NCBI RefSeq assembly: GCF_901000735.1
Contig: NC_081542.1
Coordinates: 30,486,838-30,550,837 of the forward strand
Direction of reading: 5' to 3'
Length of the DNA stretch: 64,000 nt
Source: Corylus avellana
Taxonomy: Eukaryota > Streptophyta > Magnoliopsida > Fagales > Betulaceae
Positions 21,666-33,291 of this stretch are shown one piece after another. The position numbers and the translations under genes are program-made. The notes beneath the pieces are model-generated. The model saw only the letters and a program-made list of their open reading frames with translations, searched no databases and was not told the origin of the DNA. The stretch's first letter is position 1. The number at the start of each line of letters is the position of its first letter.

Positions 21666-23519
21666 ATACTCTCCGATCTTTGCTTTGAGCATGATTCTCC
21701 GGTGATGTAACAATACTGCAGAGCTGCAAACCCTTTAGTTTCCCACATAAATCTTTGTTCTTACTGAACGAACTTAGAGGAGCACGGCGAAAGAATTCAT
21801 TATCAGGAAGTGGACCTTCCAGTTCATTGTATGACAAATCGATGGTGGTTAAGCCAGTCATCTGCCTGAATGAAGAGGGAATGGCGCCTGAGAGCGTGTT
21901 GTGAGAGAGATTCAGGTGCTCTAACATTATCAAATTCCCAAGCTCAAAAGGTATTTCACCAGTGAGTAAATTTTGACTAAGATCTAGTGTGCCCTGCAGG
22001 GCTAGATTGCCAATCTTCTCTGGGATAGTCCCATTAAAGAAGTTCTTGCTCAAGCACAAATTCCGCAGCTTTGAGCACTCCCCAAGTTGTTCTGGCATTT
22101 GTCCGGTCAGCCCATTGCCAGAGAAGTCTAGCTCCTCCAGATGAGAAAGCCCACCAATTTCAGGCGGCACCTGACCTGAAAGCCGGTTGTCTCTCAATTG
22201 CAGGAAAATCAGATTCGATAATCTTCCCATCTGCTTCGGTATTTCACCGACAATATGGTTGGAAGAGAGATCAAGCCTTCCAAGTGGATCCAATTCGCCA
22301 AGCTCACGGGGGATTTCACCAGTGATGTTATTGCCTGCTAGTTTTAGAGACGTCAATTTTCTGCAGCCTCCCCAGTTACGTGAGAGCACCCCCTTCAAGT
22401 TGTTGTAGCTCAAATCAAGGTAATTGAGATTTGGATATACTCCCAAGTCCTCTAACTTTCCGTGAGTTTGTTTTTTTGGAGTGAAAGGCGGATGAGGTTT
22501 CCACAGTTTCTTATTCCTTTCGGTATGGGACCTGAGAAGTTGTTAAAGGATGCGGTGAAAAGCTGAAGACGTGATTGCAGACAGAGAGGGGGTAAGTGAC
22601 CAGAGAATTTGTTTTCACCAAGCTCGAGTTTTTCTAGGGATGAGAGATTTGCTAATCCTTCAGGTACTGAGCCAGATAACTGATTCATAAACAGACGCAA
22701 ATCAGACAGATTTTGAGCATTGAGAATACCATAAGGGAAGGGGCCCGACGAGTTATTCTGCTGTAAAAACAATATAGTTAGTTTTCTAAGGTTACCAATA
22801 GATGGAGGAATTGGACCTGTTAGATGGTTTCCAAATAAAGCCAAAACATCCAAGTTTTTCAAATTTCCTATTTCAAATGGAATTGGACCACTGAAACGAT
22901 TGTTCATCAAAGCAAGCTCTTTCAAATTTGTCAAGAGGCCTATTTCTGAAGGCAGGAATCCGGTGAAATTGTTGTTTTGGAGCTCAAGGTATTCAAGCCT
23001 TGTCCAGTTGGTGACCAGACGCGGGTCTAGCTCTCCACCTATCAAGTTATTTCCAAGATAGAGCAAGGAAAGATTGGTGAGGTTGGTGAGGGAAAGGGGA
23101 AGGTTACCAGAAATGAAATTCATGGAGAGATCAAGGTAGGTCAGTCTTGAGAGTGTACCAATTTGGGATGGGATTGAACCACTAATAATGCTGTTATTCA
23201 GATTGAGGGTAACAAGGTTCGGCAAGGAAGACAAATCTAGGCTGCTAAGATTACCAGTTAATTGGGTGTCTTGTAGGTTTATTTGTGTGACACTTGCGGC
23301 CATGTTGCAAGCAATTCCAAACCACGTGCATGGGCCTGTTGTGTTGATCGTCGACCGTGCCGGCGGCATCCATGACCGGAGAGATGTTTGGTTTTGAAGG
23401 GTGTGTTTCCATCTGAGGAGAGCCACAGCCTCGGAGTTTGGTGTTGCTTCGTGGTTGGATGACAACATGTAACAAACAGTCACCAGTGCAAGGAATAGAC
23501 AATTTTCACGGTAGGCCAT

Positions 23520-24925
23520 TTCTCGAAGGGGGTTGTGGGTGGGTGTATTGGATTAATTGCTTGAAGCAAACTCCACGTAAATATAATAAAGAGAAGAATC
23601 GTTGCTGTGTGCGAGACTGAGTCAATGACCCGCGAAAGAAGTTAGAAAGTAAAAGATTTAAAAACAAATATGTATCATGTTAATATCATGCCCAAAAAAA
23701 AAATGAAACAATTTTCTAAAGAAACTAAGAATTTTACACCAAAAAGGTGCTAAGCTCTGATACCGAATGATGCCGGGTAGAACAAAAATTGTTCTAACAG
23801 TGTATGGTAGTAGTAGAAACTAAGAATTGAAGATTGAAAATAGAATTTAGGAAGAGATAGGGAAAAAATAAATAAATAAGTAATCTGAGAAATAACTTTG
23901 AAAGACTGAAATTTAGTTGATACTTCAAAACATAATTCACAATAATACACACCTACCTTAGGACATTCAGAGTATTAACCAAGCAAAATACTTGGAGAAA
24001 AATAAAATATAGAAAAACAAAAATATCCGTAAAAGACAAAGTAAAATTCTTGTAGACAAATAAATATCTTCAACTATTATGCTTAGTTATTTTCATTCTT
24101 GTGCTCATCTTATTCCCAAAATATTCTTTAAATATTATGTCTTATTCTCTGCATCGTGATGTCTAATTACTGAGACGGCAATATATATAGACAACTTTCG
24201 CATGTCTTCCCTTTCGAACAGAATTGATTTTGTACTCATTCAAGTTGATAATGATCTCCGCTAGATGAGCTGTGTATTTGATGTTCTAAAAGACTTATTT
24301 GCCTTTTGTTTTATTACTTTTTATTAACATGTATGTGTTGGCAATGGAAGATCCCATAGAGCATCTCCCTCGTATTATACAAACAAAACACAAAATCTAT
24401 TTTTCATGCATTGGTAAACATTGTCACTCTACATGTGGGCTAACGCTATTTACCAATGCATAAATTTTTTGTTAGTTTCTCTCTCTCCATCTCTCTTTCA
24501 TTATGGGCAGAGCATACAACCTTACTCTTAAGCTCTTTTGCCAATTTTCATTGTTGAAGTAAATGAACCACAGCTACAAAAGCAGATTGTCACCCAAGGA
24601 GAGCTACTAAGCAATTGTATCTTTTTCCATTTTTTTTTTTTTTTTTACTTGGAATAAAATAAATATATTTATTTATGTGTTTGATTTTTCGGGAGGCGTG
24701 TGTGAGGTCCATTATAATTGCAGGGTAAACAAAAAGGAAACAAAAACAATAGATCCAGATTTTTTTCTAATAAACAGAATATTTCTTCAAATTTACCTTC
24801 TTGAGTCGAATTGGCCCGGAAACAGCCGCGACCTGGTCGGGACTCCCCAGAATCTGGTCAAGATCCTGCTAGAGCATTATCGTAGTTTAAAGTTGAATAT
24901 GAGTGAATGAAAATATATATAAAAA
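23520..24925. other. 5' flank of the receptor kinase
   Basis: No coding frame of note. 23755-23963 read on the minus strand resembles a short LTR ending CCGGCA, followed by GGTATCAGAGC at about 23755-23766, a tRNA-Met-type PBS. This suggests a copia LTR remnant a few hundred bases upstream of the kinase start. 24355-24560 has GAGCATCTCCCT and CT-rich sequence resembling plant DNA-transposon ends. Confidence 0.4.
23755..23963 (-). mobile_element. Possible copia LTR remnant with PBS
   Basis: Minus strand: TGTCCTAAGGTAGGTG start, CTACCCGGCA end, five-base spacer, then CGGTATCAGAGC. The order LTR end then PBS is right, but no second LTR or pol sequence is present. Confidence 0.35.
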
Positions 24926-25025
24926 NNNNNNNNNNNNNNNNNNNNNNNNNNNNNNNNNNNNNNNNNNNNNNNNNNNNNNNNNNNNNNNNNNNNNNNNNNN
25001 NNNNNNNNNNNNNNNNNNNNNNNNN
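24926..25025. other. Assembly gap (100 N)
   Basis: Exactly 100 N; it hides the left terminus of the CACTA element that follows. Confidence 0.99.
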
Positions 25026-25971
25026 AAAAGTAATTTAAATTAATTAGCGGCGACCCAAAAGTTGCCGCTATTAATGGGTCATTAGCGGCGACTAGAAAAG
25101 TTGCTGCTAATGACCCCTCAATAGCGGCGACTATTGGGTGGCCGCTATTGACACGGGAAAAAGTAATTTAAATTAATTAGCGGCGAAAAGCAGCTGCCTC
25201 TTAAATACAAAGATCTTTCATTTTGCATCCCTGGAGGCTTGGAGGTTGGGTGTATGCTTTTTGGGTCAATTTTTGGAATGATCAGTTTGTGTATTTGAAA
25301 GTTAGGAGCTATATTTCTTATTGCTCATGACTTCTAGTTGTTCAGCTGCTGTGGAATCATAACTTTAGTTATCTCGAGCGATTTGACTATAAATAGGCTT
25401 GATGTAATTCTCATAACTGTTATATAATAACATCTATTATAAGCAGTTTTTTTTTTTTTTTTTTTTTAAATATCATTAGCGGCGACCTCAAGGTCGCCGC
25501 TAATGATTTTTTTTATTCTTACGATTATCAATAGCGGCGACCTAGATGTCGCCGCTACTGTCCATCAATAGCAGCGACCTAGAAGGTCGCCGCTATTGAC
25601 TATCAATAGTGGCGACCCAAAAGGTCGCCGCTATTGATAGTCAGTAGCGGCGACCTTTTGGGTCGCCGCTACTGACTGTCAATAGCGGCGACATTTTTGT
25701 CGCCGCTCTTGACCATCATTAGCGGCGACACTCGGCCCATTTCAAGCTTTTTTGCGGCAACAAAAAAAAGTCAATAGCGGCGACTTTTAGTCGCCGCTAT
25801 TGACCCATTAATAGCGGCGACCCCAGATGTTGCCGCTATTGATCATCAGTGGCGGATTAATACCAGCCACTGAATAGCGGCCAAGGGTCGCCGCTATTGA
25901 TCAATAGCGGCGACGTTTTGCTCATTAGCGGCGACTTTGGGTCGCCGCTAATGAGCAAATTTCTTGTAGTG
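25026..25971. mobile_element. Non-autonomous CACTA element (left end in gap)
   Basis: The right end is TTTCTTGTAGTG, the reverse complement of the CACTACAAGAAA terminus of plant CACTA elements, followed by TAC as the probable 3-bp target duplication. Most of the element consists of TAGCGGCGAC and its inverse GTCGCCGCTA in palindromic pairs separated by 10-25 bp (densest at 25478-25960). A unique 300-bp core (25180-25450) has no ORF. Such subterminal arrays bind the CACTA accessory transposase. No transposase with matching repeats is in this window. Confidence 0.85.
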
Positions 25972-25974
25972 TAC

Positions 25975-26130
25975 CTTGCCCGGAGATCCGGGATTCGGGA
26001 GTAATTGGAGCATAATCAAATTAATTATCCGATCCTATGACCGTCATAGACAAATTGCATTTGCATTGGTAGTTATTGCATATTTCGTGAATGATGCATT
26101 GTACATCCTGTGATATAAATTAATTAAGCT
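25975..26130. repeat. Repeat shared with the satellite-array insertion
   Basis: About 145 bp from CCGGAGATCCGGGATTCGGG to the CATATTTCGTGAATG motif match 32525-32665 at roughly 95 percent by eye. The CACTA element ends just before it, so the CACTA probably inserted into an older copy of that repeat. Confidence 0.8.
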
Positions 26131-26180
26131 TTGGAATACGATTTTTACGTTTTTGGAATATGAATCTGATGTGCTTCTTG

Positions 26181-26770
26181 TAATTAAGGTGACCTTTATA
26201 CTATATCAAGTGAAATTGTAGGACCCTCTTTACCACTGTGATGTAGAAGGGTGATACATTAAAGAGAAAGAATAAAGAGAAGATCAAATTCCCAAATTAC
26301 ATGACCCACATGATCCACCTCTAGTCCTTATTCCATCCTCTCTATTTTTAAAATTATTATTGGATTTGTGGACCTATGTGCGGGACTCACATAAGCTCTA
26401 CAGATCTAATAGTAATTTTGAAAATTAGGAGAATATGAGAAAACGTAGAGAAGAATGTATAACATGTCTCAATAAAAAGAAATATTTAAATGATATAAAA
26501 ATAATAATTGAACGTAGAGTTCATTAAAAATCCTTTAGTTAAAAATAAAAATAAAAATTAAGGTATTAATTCAAATTTAGAGAAAAAGATGAGAATGCTC
26601 TTAAAATTCAGTGGCATTGGGAACACATTTGAAGCACAAGTGACATGGATTAATTAAGGTGACCTTTATACTATCTCAAGTTAAATTGTAGGACCTCTTT
26701 AATAATGTGATGTAGAAGGGTGATACCTTAAAGAGAAAGAATAAAGAGAAGAGTTCCCAAAGTACATGGC
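26181..26770. repeat. Pair of direct repeats, about 125 bp, 470 bp apart
   Basis: 26181-26307 and 26651-26770 both run TAATTAAGGTGACCTTTATAC through GATGTAGAAGGGTGATAC to AAAGAATAAAGAGAAGA. The interval is AT-rich and non-coding. They could be two short LTRs, but TG/CA ends and a PBS are not evident. Confidence 0.7.
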
Positions 26771-28140
26771 CTAAAACTTACCATTCCTCCCAAAGTCGGC
26801 TTATTGAGCATAGTCTACACAATTTTTTTTTTTTTTTTTGTTCATAAAAAGTTTGAGTTATCTACATTTATTCTTTTCTAACAATTATTCTTTTTACAAT
26901 TTTTTTATTATTTTAATTTTTGCAATGTCCCCTAATCTACTATTGGGATTGCAATGTGATTTTGAACCTCACAAGTAAATATTGCAATCTCAATGATAGA
27001 GTAGAAAGGACATTGCAAAAATTGAAATATTAAAGGAAACATTAAAAAAATAATAATAAATTAAAAATTGGTAGTTAGAGGTAAATGTAGTTTCCCTAAA
27101 AGTTTTACCAAGGCAAGCTATAATGTCATTTACCATATTGTGGTCAAGGATTTGAAATTGTCTATAATTAATGGTGAGATTTAGGTAAGATCTCCATGCT
27201 GGTCTCATACAGAATTCACAATACCACGTGCATAAATAATTTTATAGTTTGTATTACAAATTATGGGGGCACGACATAAAAACATTTAGTGAAAATAAAA
27301 AATTGGTCCTTGGTTTTAACTTTCTTAAAAAGCACTTTAAGTATAATTCATTCTATCAGTCTTTTTCGTGACAAACTTTTTGCCATATCACCAAGTTGTT
27401 TGTAGCCACGTAAAATTTTTTTTTTTTTTTTTTACCTGAAATCTCGTGTTTTCATTAATAAATTATCATAACATACAGATCTCAGAGATTAAGAAACATC
27501 AAATCAAACGACTCTAAGAGACGACAGTATCGATCATGACACAACTCTAAAACGACTTAAAATAAGTAATATGACTGATAAAAGGAAATTCAAAAAACAA
27601 ATCACGATGAGTTAAATAAATGACGTGTGCCCTTGGGAATCTATGCAGGTAAAGTTTTAAACAGTTCAAAGTAACTAAACAAGAATAGCGTGCAAGTTGC
27701 AACGCATATCTTTTTCTCCCATTTTTAAGCAAGCCATTAATTCTTTGTAAAGTTGAAATCAAGCTGTGGTCTATTAAGGGCTTGTTTGGGTGTGTGTTTA
27801 AGGGGCCTAAAAATTCATTTAATACTCAAAAAGTTCATTTGAAGAAAAAAAAAAAAAAGTACATGTTTGATAAAAAAAAAAATTAAAGCGCTTTGAATGG
27901 TCCAAAAAACTTAAAAATAGCCAAAACGCACTTCAAAAAAACATTTTTTAACTTAGAAACTCTATTTCTCAAACGCAATCTTTAACATGCTCTAAGTTTG
28001 TTGTCCAAAATAATTGGTAATTATGGTTTAATTAGGTCTTAATAATCATTGATACACTCTATTTCAAATATATTTTGAATCTCATGTCTTTTGGTTTAAG
28101 ATATAAGAAACTCATCTCAACCTTCCCATACACGTATATA
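26771..28140. other. AT-rich intergenic sequence
   Basis: No gene or well-bounded element was seen. GGGCTTGTTTGGGTGTG at about 27779 resembles the start of plant hAT-type MITEs, but the inverted partner is not clear. Confidence 0.4.
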
Positions 28141-28828
28141 GGAGTGTAAACGAGCCGAGTTTGAGCGAGCTTCCTTTGTTCAAGCTTGGCTCATTTAAAT
28201 TTTACTCGAGCTCGAGCTCATAATAGGTCGAACTCAGCCAGCTCGTAAAAAAAAAAAAAAAAAAAAATTAACTTCAAGTGCTTTTAAACGGCTTAAGAAG
28301 CCAACTTGCATATGAACATTTTCTTAGCTTGCTAGTCGAGTATGGAGCCTGAGTCAATACAGCAAGACACTATGTTTCAAAGAGAGAAGATAAGCATCCT
28401 TTAATTTTATAGATAAGCAAACTTGGGATTGATGTTTTCTTAGTAATGTGGGACAAGTTAACAGGTTGTATTCAAACTGCATTGGGATAATGCCCCTACA
28501 AAAAAAATATTTTTTTAACATCTCTCTCTCAATCTCCCTCACCAGTCATAGCGCATCTTCCACCTGAACTCTCATTTTCTACTCGCTCACTTTTGCTCAC
28601 CAGACAGGTAGTGATAGTGTTTGAGTCTGTTTAACTCTTCAATAGTTTCTGCTTAATTCTTCTTCCTTTCATTAGGGTCTGCTATAATTGAATCAGAGTC
28701 TATTTAATGATTGCTCAGTCTCTCTCTTTGATCACGAAGGGTCTATGATTTTTCATTTTCAAACGCTTAAATATAAATGCAATTTTAAGATTTTAATAAT
28801 TATGAGATTTATAATTAATTGTGTGTTA

Positions 28829-28866
<38 letters not shown>

Positions 28867-28990
28867 CACACACGAGCTTACACGGGCTTGCTCACGAATC
28901 TAACCGAGTCGAGCCGAGTTTGCTTCATTTACTATTCGAGCCAGAATTTGTGTTTATTTAATATTCGAGCTAAGCTTGCTCATATGACTT
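28141..28990. repeat. Dispersed GAGCCGAG/GAGCTCGAG-type repeat
   Basis: GTAAACGAGCCGAG at 28147 and CTCGAGCTCGAGCTC at 28205 mark one side. CGAGTCGAGCCGAG at 28904 and ATTCGAGCTAAGC at 28962 mark the other, bracketing an AT-rich interior with a (TA)n run (28831-28860). This pattern is frequent in decayed plant DNA elements. No protein is encoded. Confidence 0.5.
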
Positions 28991-29224
28991 ATAGGCTTTG
29001 TTAGAGCACTAGCATCAACTTTTTTATTACCTATTCCCTTTTTCAAATATATATAAAAAAATAAAAAAAATTAAAAAAAAAAAACCATATAGTGCTACTC
29101 AATGCATTGGGTAGCGCTTTAGCTTCTCCATCCATTATTTTAGTACAAAATATTTTTCTCTCTTCTCTCTCAACTCTCCTATTTTTTTCTTTCATTGGGC
29201 ACCATGTTGAAATTTTTTTAAAAC

Positions 29225-32200
29225 TGTGAGGATAGATAGGAAACTTGTATTTTGTAAAGAAATAATATTTAATGGTATAGACAAAGATAATCAAAGCTAT
29301 TATAGAGTATATTTGGATAAAGAGAAAAAAAAAAATAGTTTTGTTTCCCAAATTGAAGGAAAATCAGAGGGATATCTCTTTTATCCAAGTTCCAAACTGA
29401 CCAAGGAGAAGGAATAAAGACAAGAGTTTTCGTGTAATCGGGTTCACGACTCAACTATGTGAACTTTATCTTTATCATATGTCTTTAACTTTTATCTTTA
29501 CCATAACTATAAGTCTTCATAATTAGTTCATACCAAGCTGAACAAAAATTATAAAGAAAGATAATGAAAACTATTGTAGAGTATCTTTGGATAAGGAGCT
29601 AAAAACTAGTTTCATTCCCTAAATTTAAGGAATGGTTTAGAGAAAGATAAGGAATGCTATTGTAGAGTATATTTAGATAAGAAGGAAAAAATAGTTTTAT
29701 TCCCTAAATTGAAGGAAAATCAAAGGGATAGCTCTTTTATCCAAGTTCGAAACTAGCCAAGGAGAAGGAATAAAGACAAGAGTTTCCGTGTTCACGACTC
29801 AACTATGTGAACTTCATCTTTATCATATGTCTTTAACTTTTATCTTTATCGTAACTATAAGTCCTCATAATTAGTTCAAACGAAGTGGAACAAAAATTAT
29901 AGAAAAAGATAATGAAAACTATTGTAGAGTATATTTGGATAACGAGCAAAAAACTAGTTTTGTTCCCTAAATTTAAGAAATGGTTTAGAGAAAGATGAGG
30001 AAAGATATTGTAGAATATATTTAGGTAAGAAGCAAAAAATATTTTTATTCCCTAAATTGAAGGAAAATCAAGGGATAGCTCTTTTATCCAAGTTCCAAAC
30101 TGGCCAAGGAGAAGGAATAAAGACAAGAGTTTCCGTATTCACGAATCAACTTTGTGAACTTTGTCTTTATCATATATCTTTAACTTTTATCTTTATCATA
30201 ACTATAAGTCTTCATAATTAGTTCAAACCAAGTTGAACAAAAATTATAGAGAAAGATAATGAAAGCTATTGTAAAGTATATTTGGATAAGCAGCAAAAGG
30301 TAGTCTTGATCCCTAAACTTAAGGAATGATATAGAGAAAGATAAGGAAAGTAATTGTAGAGTATACTTAGATAAGAAGCAAAAAATAGTTTTGTACCCTA
30401 AATTGAAGGAAAATCAAAGGGGTAGCTCTTTTATCCAAGTTCCAAACTGGCCAAAGAGAAGGAATAAAGACAAGAGTTTCCGGGTTCAGGACTCAACTAT
30501 GTGAACTTTATCTTTCTCATATGTCTTTAACTTTTATCTTTATCATTACTATTAGTGTTCATAATTACTTCAAACCAAGCTGAACAAAAATTAGAGAGAA
30601 AGATAATGAAAGCTATTGTAGAGTATATTTGGATAAGAAGCAAAAAGTAGTATTATTCCCTAAATTTATTGAATGATATACATAAAGATATTGAAACCTA
30701 TTGTAGAGTATATTTAGATAAGGAACAAAAAATATTTTTGTTCCGTAAATTTAAGGAAAATCAAAGGGACACATAGCTCTTTTATCAAAGTTCCAATATG
30801 ACCACGGAGAAGGAATAAAGACAAGAGTTTATGTGTTCACGACTCAACTATGTGAACTTTATCTTTATCATATGCCTTTAACTTTTATCTTTATCATAAC
30901 TATAAGTCTTCATAATTAGTTCAAACCAAGCGGAACAAAAATTATAGAGAAAGATAATGAAAACTATTGTAGAGTATATTTGGATAAGGAGCACAAAACT
31001 AGTTTCGTTCCCTAAATTTAAGGAATGGTTTAGAAAAAGATAAGGAAAGCTATTGTAGATTATATTTAGATAGGAAGCAAAAAATAGTTTTGTTCCCTAA
31101 ATTGAAGGAAAATCAAAGGGATAGCTCTTTTATCCAAGTTCCAAACTGGCCAAGGAGAAGGAATAAAGACAAGAGTTTCCGTGTTCACGACTCAACTATG
31201 TGAACTTTATCTTTCTCATATGTCTTTAACTTTTATCTTTATCATAACTATAAGTGTTCATAATTAGTTCAAACCAAGCTAAACAAAAATTATAGAGAAA
31301 GATAATGAAAGCTATTGTAGAGTATATTTGGATAAGCAGCAAAAACTAGTTTCGTTCCCTAAATTTAAGGAATGATATAGAGAAAGATATTGAAACCTAT
31401 TGTAGAGTATATTTAGATAAGGAACAATAAATATTTTTGTTCCCTAAATTTATGGATAATCAAAGGGATATATAGCTCTTTATCCAAGTTCCAATATGAC
31501 CATGGAGAAGGAATAAAGACAAGATTTTCCATGTTCATGACTCGACTATGTGAACTTTATCTTTATCATATGTCTTTAACTTTTATCTTTATCATAGCTA
31601 TAAGTCTTCATAATTAGTTCAAACAAAGCTAAACAAAAATTATAGAGAAAGATAATGAAAGCTATTGTATAGTATATTTGGATAAGCAGCAAAAGTAGTC
31701 TTGTTCCCTAAATTTAAGGAATGATATAGAGAAAGATATGGAAAGCTATTGTAGAGTATATATAGATAAGGAACAAAAAATATTTTTGTTCCCTAAATTT
31801 AAGGAAAATCAAAGGGATATATAGCTCTTTTATCCAAGTTCCAATATGACCAAGGAGAAGGAATAACGACAAGAGTTTCCATGTTCACGACTTAACTATG
31901 TGAACTTTGTGTTTATCAGATGTCTTTAACTTTTATCTTTACCATAACTACGAGTCTTCATAGTTAGTTCAGATCAAGCTGAACAAAAATTATAGAGAAA
32001 GATAAGGCAGTCTGTTGTAAAGTATATTTGAATAATGAGCAAAAAATAGTTTCGTTCCTTAAATTTAATGAAAATCACGGGGATAGTTCTTTTGTCTAGG
32101 TTCCAAACTAACCAATGAGAAGGAATAAAGACAAGAGTTTTTGTGTTCCCGACTCTCCTATGTAAACTTTATTTTTATCATGTTTTTAACTGTTATCTTT

Positions 32201-32274
32201 ACCATAACTATAAGTCTTCATAATTAGTTCAGACCAAGCTAAAGAAAAATTATAGAGAAAGATAAGGAAAGTTG
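29225..32274 (+). repeat. Tandem satellite-like array, about nine units
   Basis: Landmark AAGTCTTCATAATTAGTTCA (or close variant) recurs near 29512, 29862, 30209, 30547, 30901, 31252, 31603, 31953 and 32212, a period of about 350 bp. Each core unit holds two related sub-blocks starting CTATTGTAGAGTATATTT, each followed by TTCCCTAAATTT. A common tail follows (TTTATCCAAGTTCCAA, GGAGAAGGAATAAAGACAAGAGTTT, TATGTGAACTTTATCTTTATC). The first and last units have only one sub-block and are about 255 bp. No ORF is conserved across units. Confidence 0.92.
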
Positions 32275-32956
32275 TTGGCACAATTTCCGGTACGGTGAAT
32301 ACAGGGATAACTTCAGGGTCTTCTTCCACACTCCTCCACTAATATGCAACACACACAAGGGTTAAGAGAATTCGCTGGGCGTGTTCCCATAGATCCTCCT
32401 CCGATGGTTAAATTAGCTCATTTTTGTGGTCCAAATTCTCAGAATAAAAATATATTACGTACCTTCATACTTCATGTGTATGCATATTTATAGGTTGGGT
32501 CGTTTGGAGCTAAAGATGGTAACTTGGCCGGAGATCCGGGATTCGGGAGTAATTGGAGCATAATCAAATTAATGATCCGATCCTATGACCGTTATAGACA
32601 AATTGCATTTGCATCGGTAGTTATTGCATATTTCGTGAATGGCGCACTGTACATCCCGTGAATAACGCATTGTACATCCCGTGAATAACGCATACGATAT
32701 CTTTCCATATTCATTCCCGGAAGTCTTTATTCGATCACTTTGATAGGCTCGGTTGCTGTTTATCCTGAGCCCTCTTTCCATTTAGTTAGAATTCTATAAT
32801 ATCCAAGAGACATGCGTTCTCAACCATGTTTTCTTGACGCAGCGTTGGCCTTTAACGGTGCTACCCCCCTTTGGGTTTTGGGTTTTGGGCTTTGATGACG
32901 CCCATACTTCTAGGATGGTTCGGGCCAGGCCCATGGGCTTAGATCGTCAATTATAT
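32275..32956. mobile_element. Insertion interrupting the tandem array
   Basis: Array sequence breaks at GAAAGTTGTTG and resumes at AAAGCTATTGTAGAG (about 32957). The 0.68 kb insert begins TGTTGGCACAATTTCC and contains the 145-bp segment shared with 25975-26130. It also has a short tandem repeat (TGTACATCCCGTGAATAACGCA, about 32660-32700) and GGGTTTTGG repeats. It could be a solo LTR with a TG start, but an exact target duplication is not seen. No ORF is credible. Confidence 0.6.
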
Positions 32957-33213
32957 GTGTAATAAAAGCTATTGTAGAGTATATTTGGATAAGGAGCAAA
33001 AAGTAGTTTTGTTCCCTAAATTTAGGGAAAATCAAAGGAATAATTCTTTTATCTAGGTTCCAAATTGACCAAGGAGATGGAATAAAGACAAGAATTTCCG
33101 TGTTCATGACTCAACTATGTGAACTTTATCTTTATCATGTGTCTTTAACTTTTATCTTTACTATGACTATAAGTCTTCATAATTAGTTTAGACCAAGATG
33201 AACAAAAATAACA
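32957..33213 (+). repeat. Tandem-array unit beyond the insertion
   Basis: One single-sub-block unit of about 255 bp, from GCTATTGTAGAGTATATTTGG to AGTTTAGACCAAGATGAAC. This is the right edge of the array 29225-32274. Confidence 0.9.
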
Positions 33214-33291
33214 TGTATGCTATATCATATGTAGACTAATTTTTTTCCCGTCTCCCGCATTGATTAGAAAATATATATATATAGACTGATT

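Larger units (their letters stand above)
19050..23519 (-). pseudogene. LRR receptor-like kinase (MIK2-like), multiply disrupted
   Basis: The minus-strand ATG at 23519 opens a signal peptide and an LRRNT region (AVALLRWKHTLQNQTSLRSW, then CTWFGIACN). About 20 leucine-rich repeats of the LxxLxLxxNxLxGxIP type follow. Next come a transmembrane helix (VFVIVGASLFVILLAFVFVV, about 21280-21345) and a Ser/Thr kinase domain: glycine loop, AIK lysine, HRDISSKNVLL, SDFGTS, and GTYGCIAPE split by an 88-bp intron (19340-19427, GT-AG) at the conserved site. It ends with [19 protein letters not shown] to the stop at 19050. Lesions are a 1-bp frameshift in the LRRs near 22455-22470, a 285-bp solo LTR at 21381-21665 before the transmembrane segment, a TGA at 20974-20976 in the kinase N-lobe, and a 1195-bp solo LTR at 19522-20716 just before DFG. 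Intact relatives perceive extracellular ligands at the plasma membrane. Confidence 0.93.

Noticed and set aside
22071..22408. Plus-strand ORFs opposite the LRR region
   Set aside because: Antisense shadows of the receptor-kinase exon, without their own motifs.
25478..25960. CRISPR-like array of short repeats
   Set aside because: The repeats alternate in orientation with irregular spacers in a plant sequence ending in a CACTA terminus; they are subterminal transposon repeats.
26181..26770. Small LTR retrotransposon (TRIM) bounded by the 125-bp direct repeats
   Set aside because: The repeats lack consistent TG/CA ends, and no PBS or PPT is adjacent; kept only as direct repeats.
27779..28000. 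hAT-type MITE beginning GGGCTTGTTTGG
   Set aside because: The opposite inverted end and an 8-bp duplication could not be located, so I left it as unassigned sequence.
28354..29004. Host gene suggested by ORFs around 28354-29004
   Set aside because: The ORFs overlap (TA)n and GAGC-type repeats and show no domain or splice structure.
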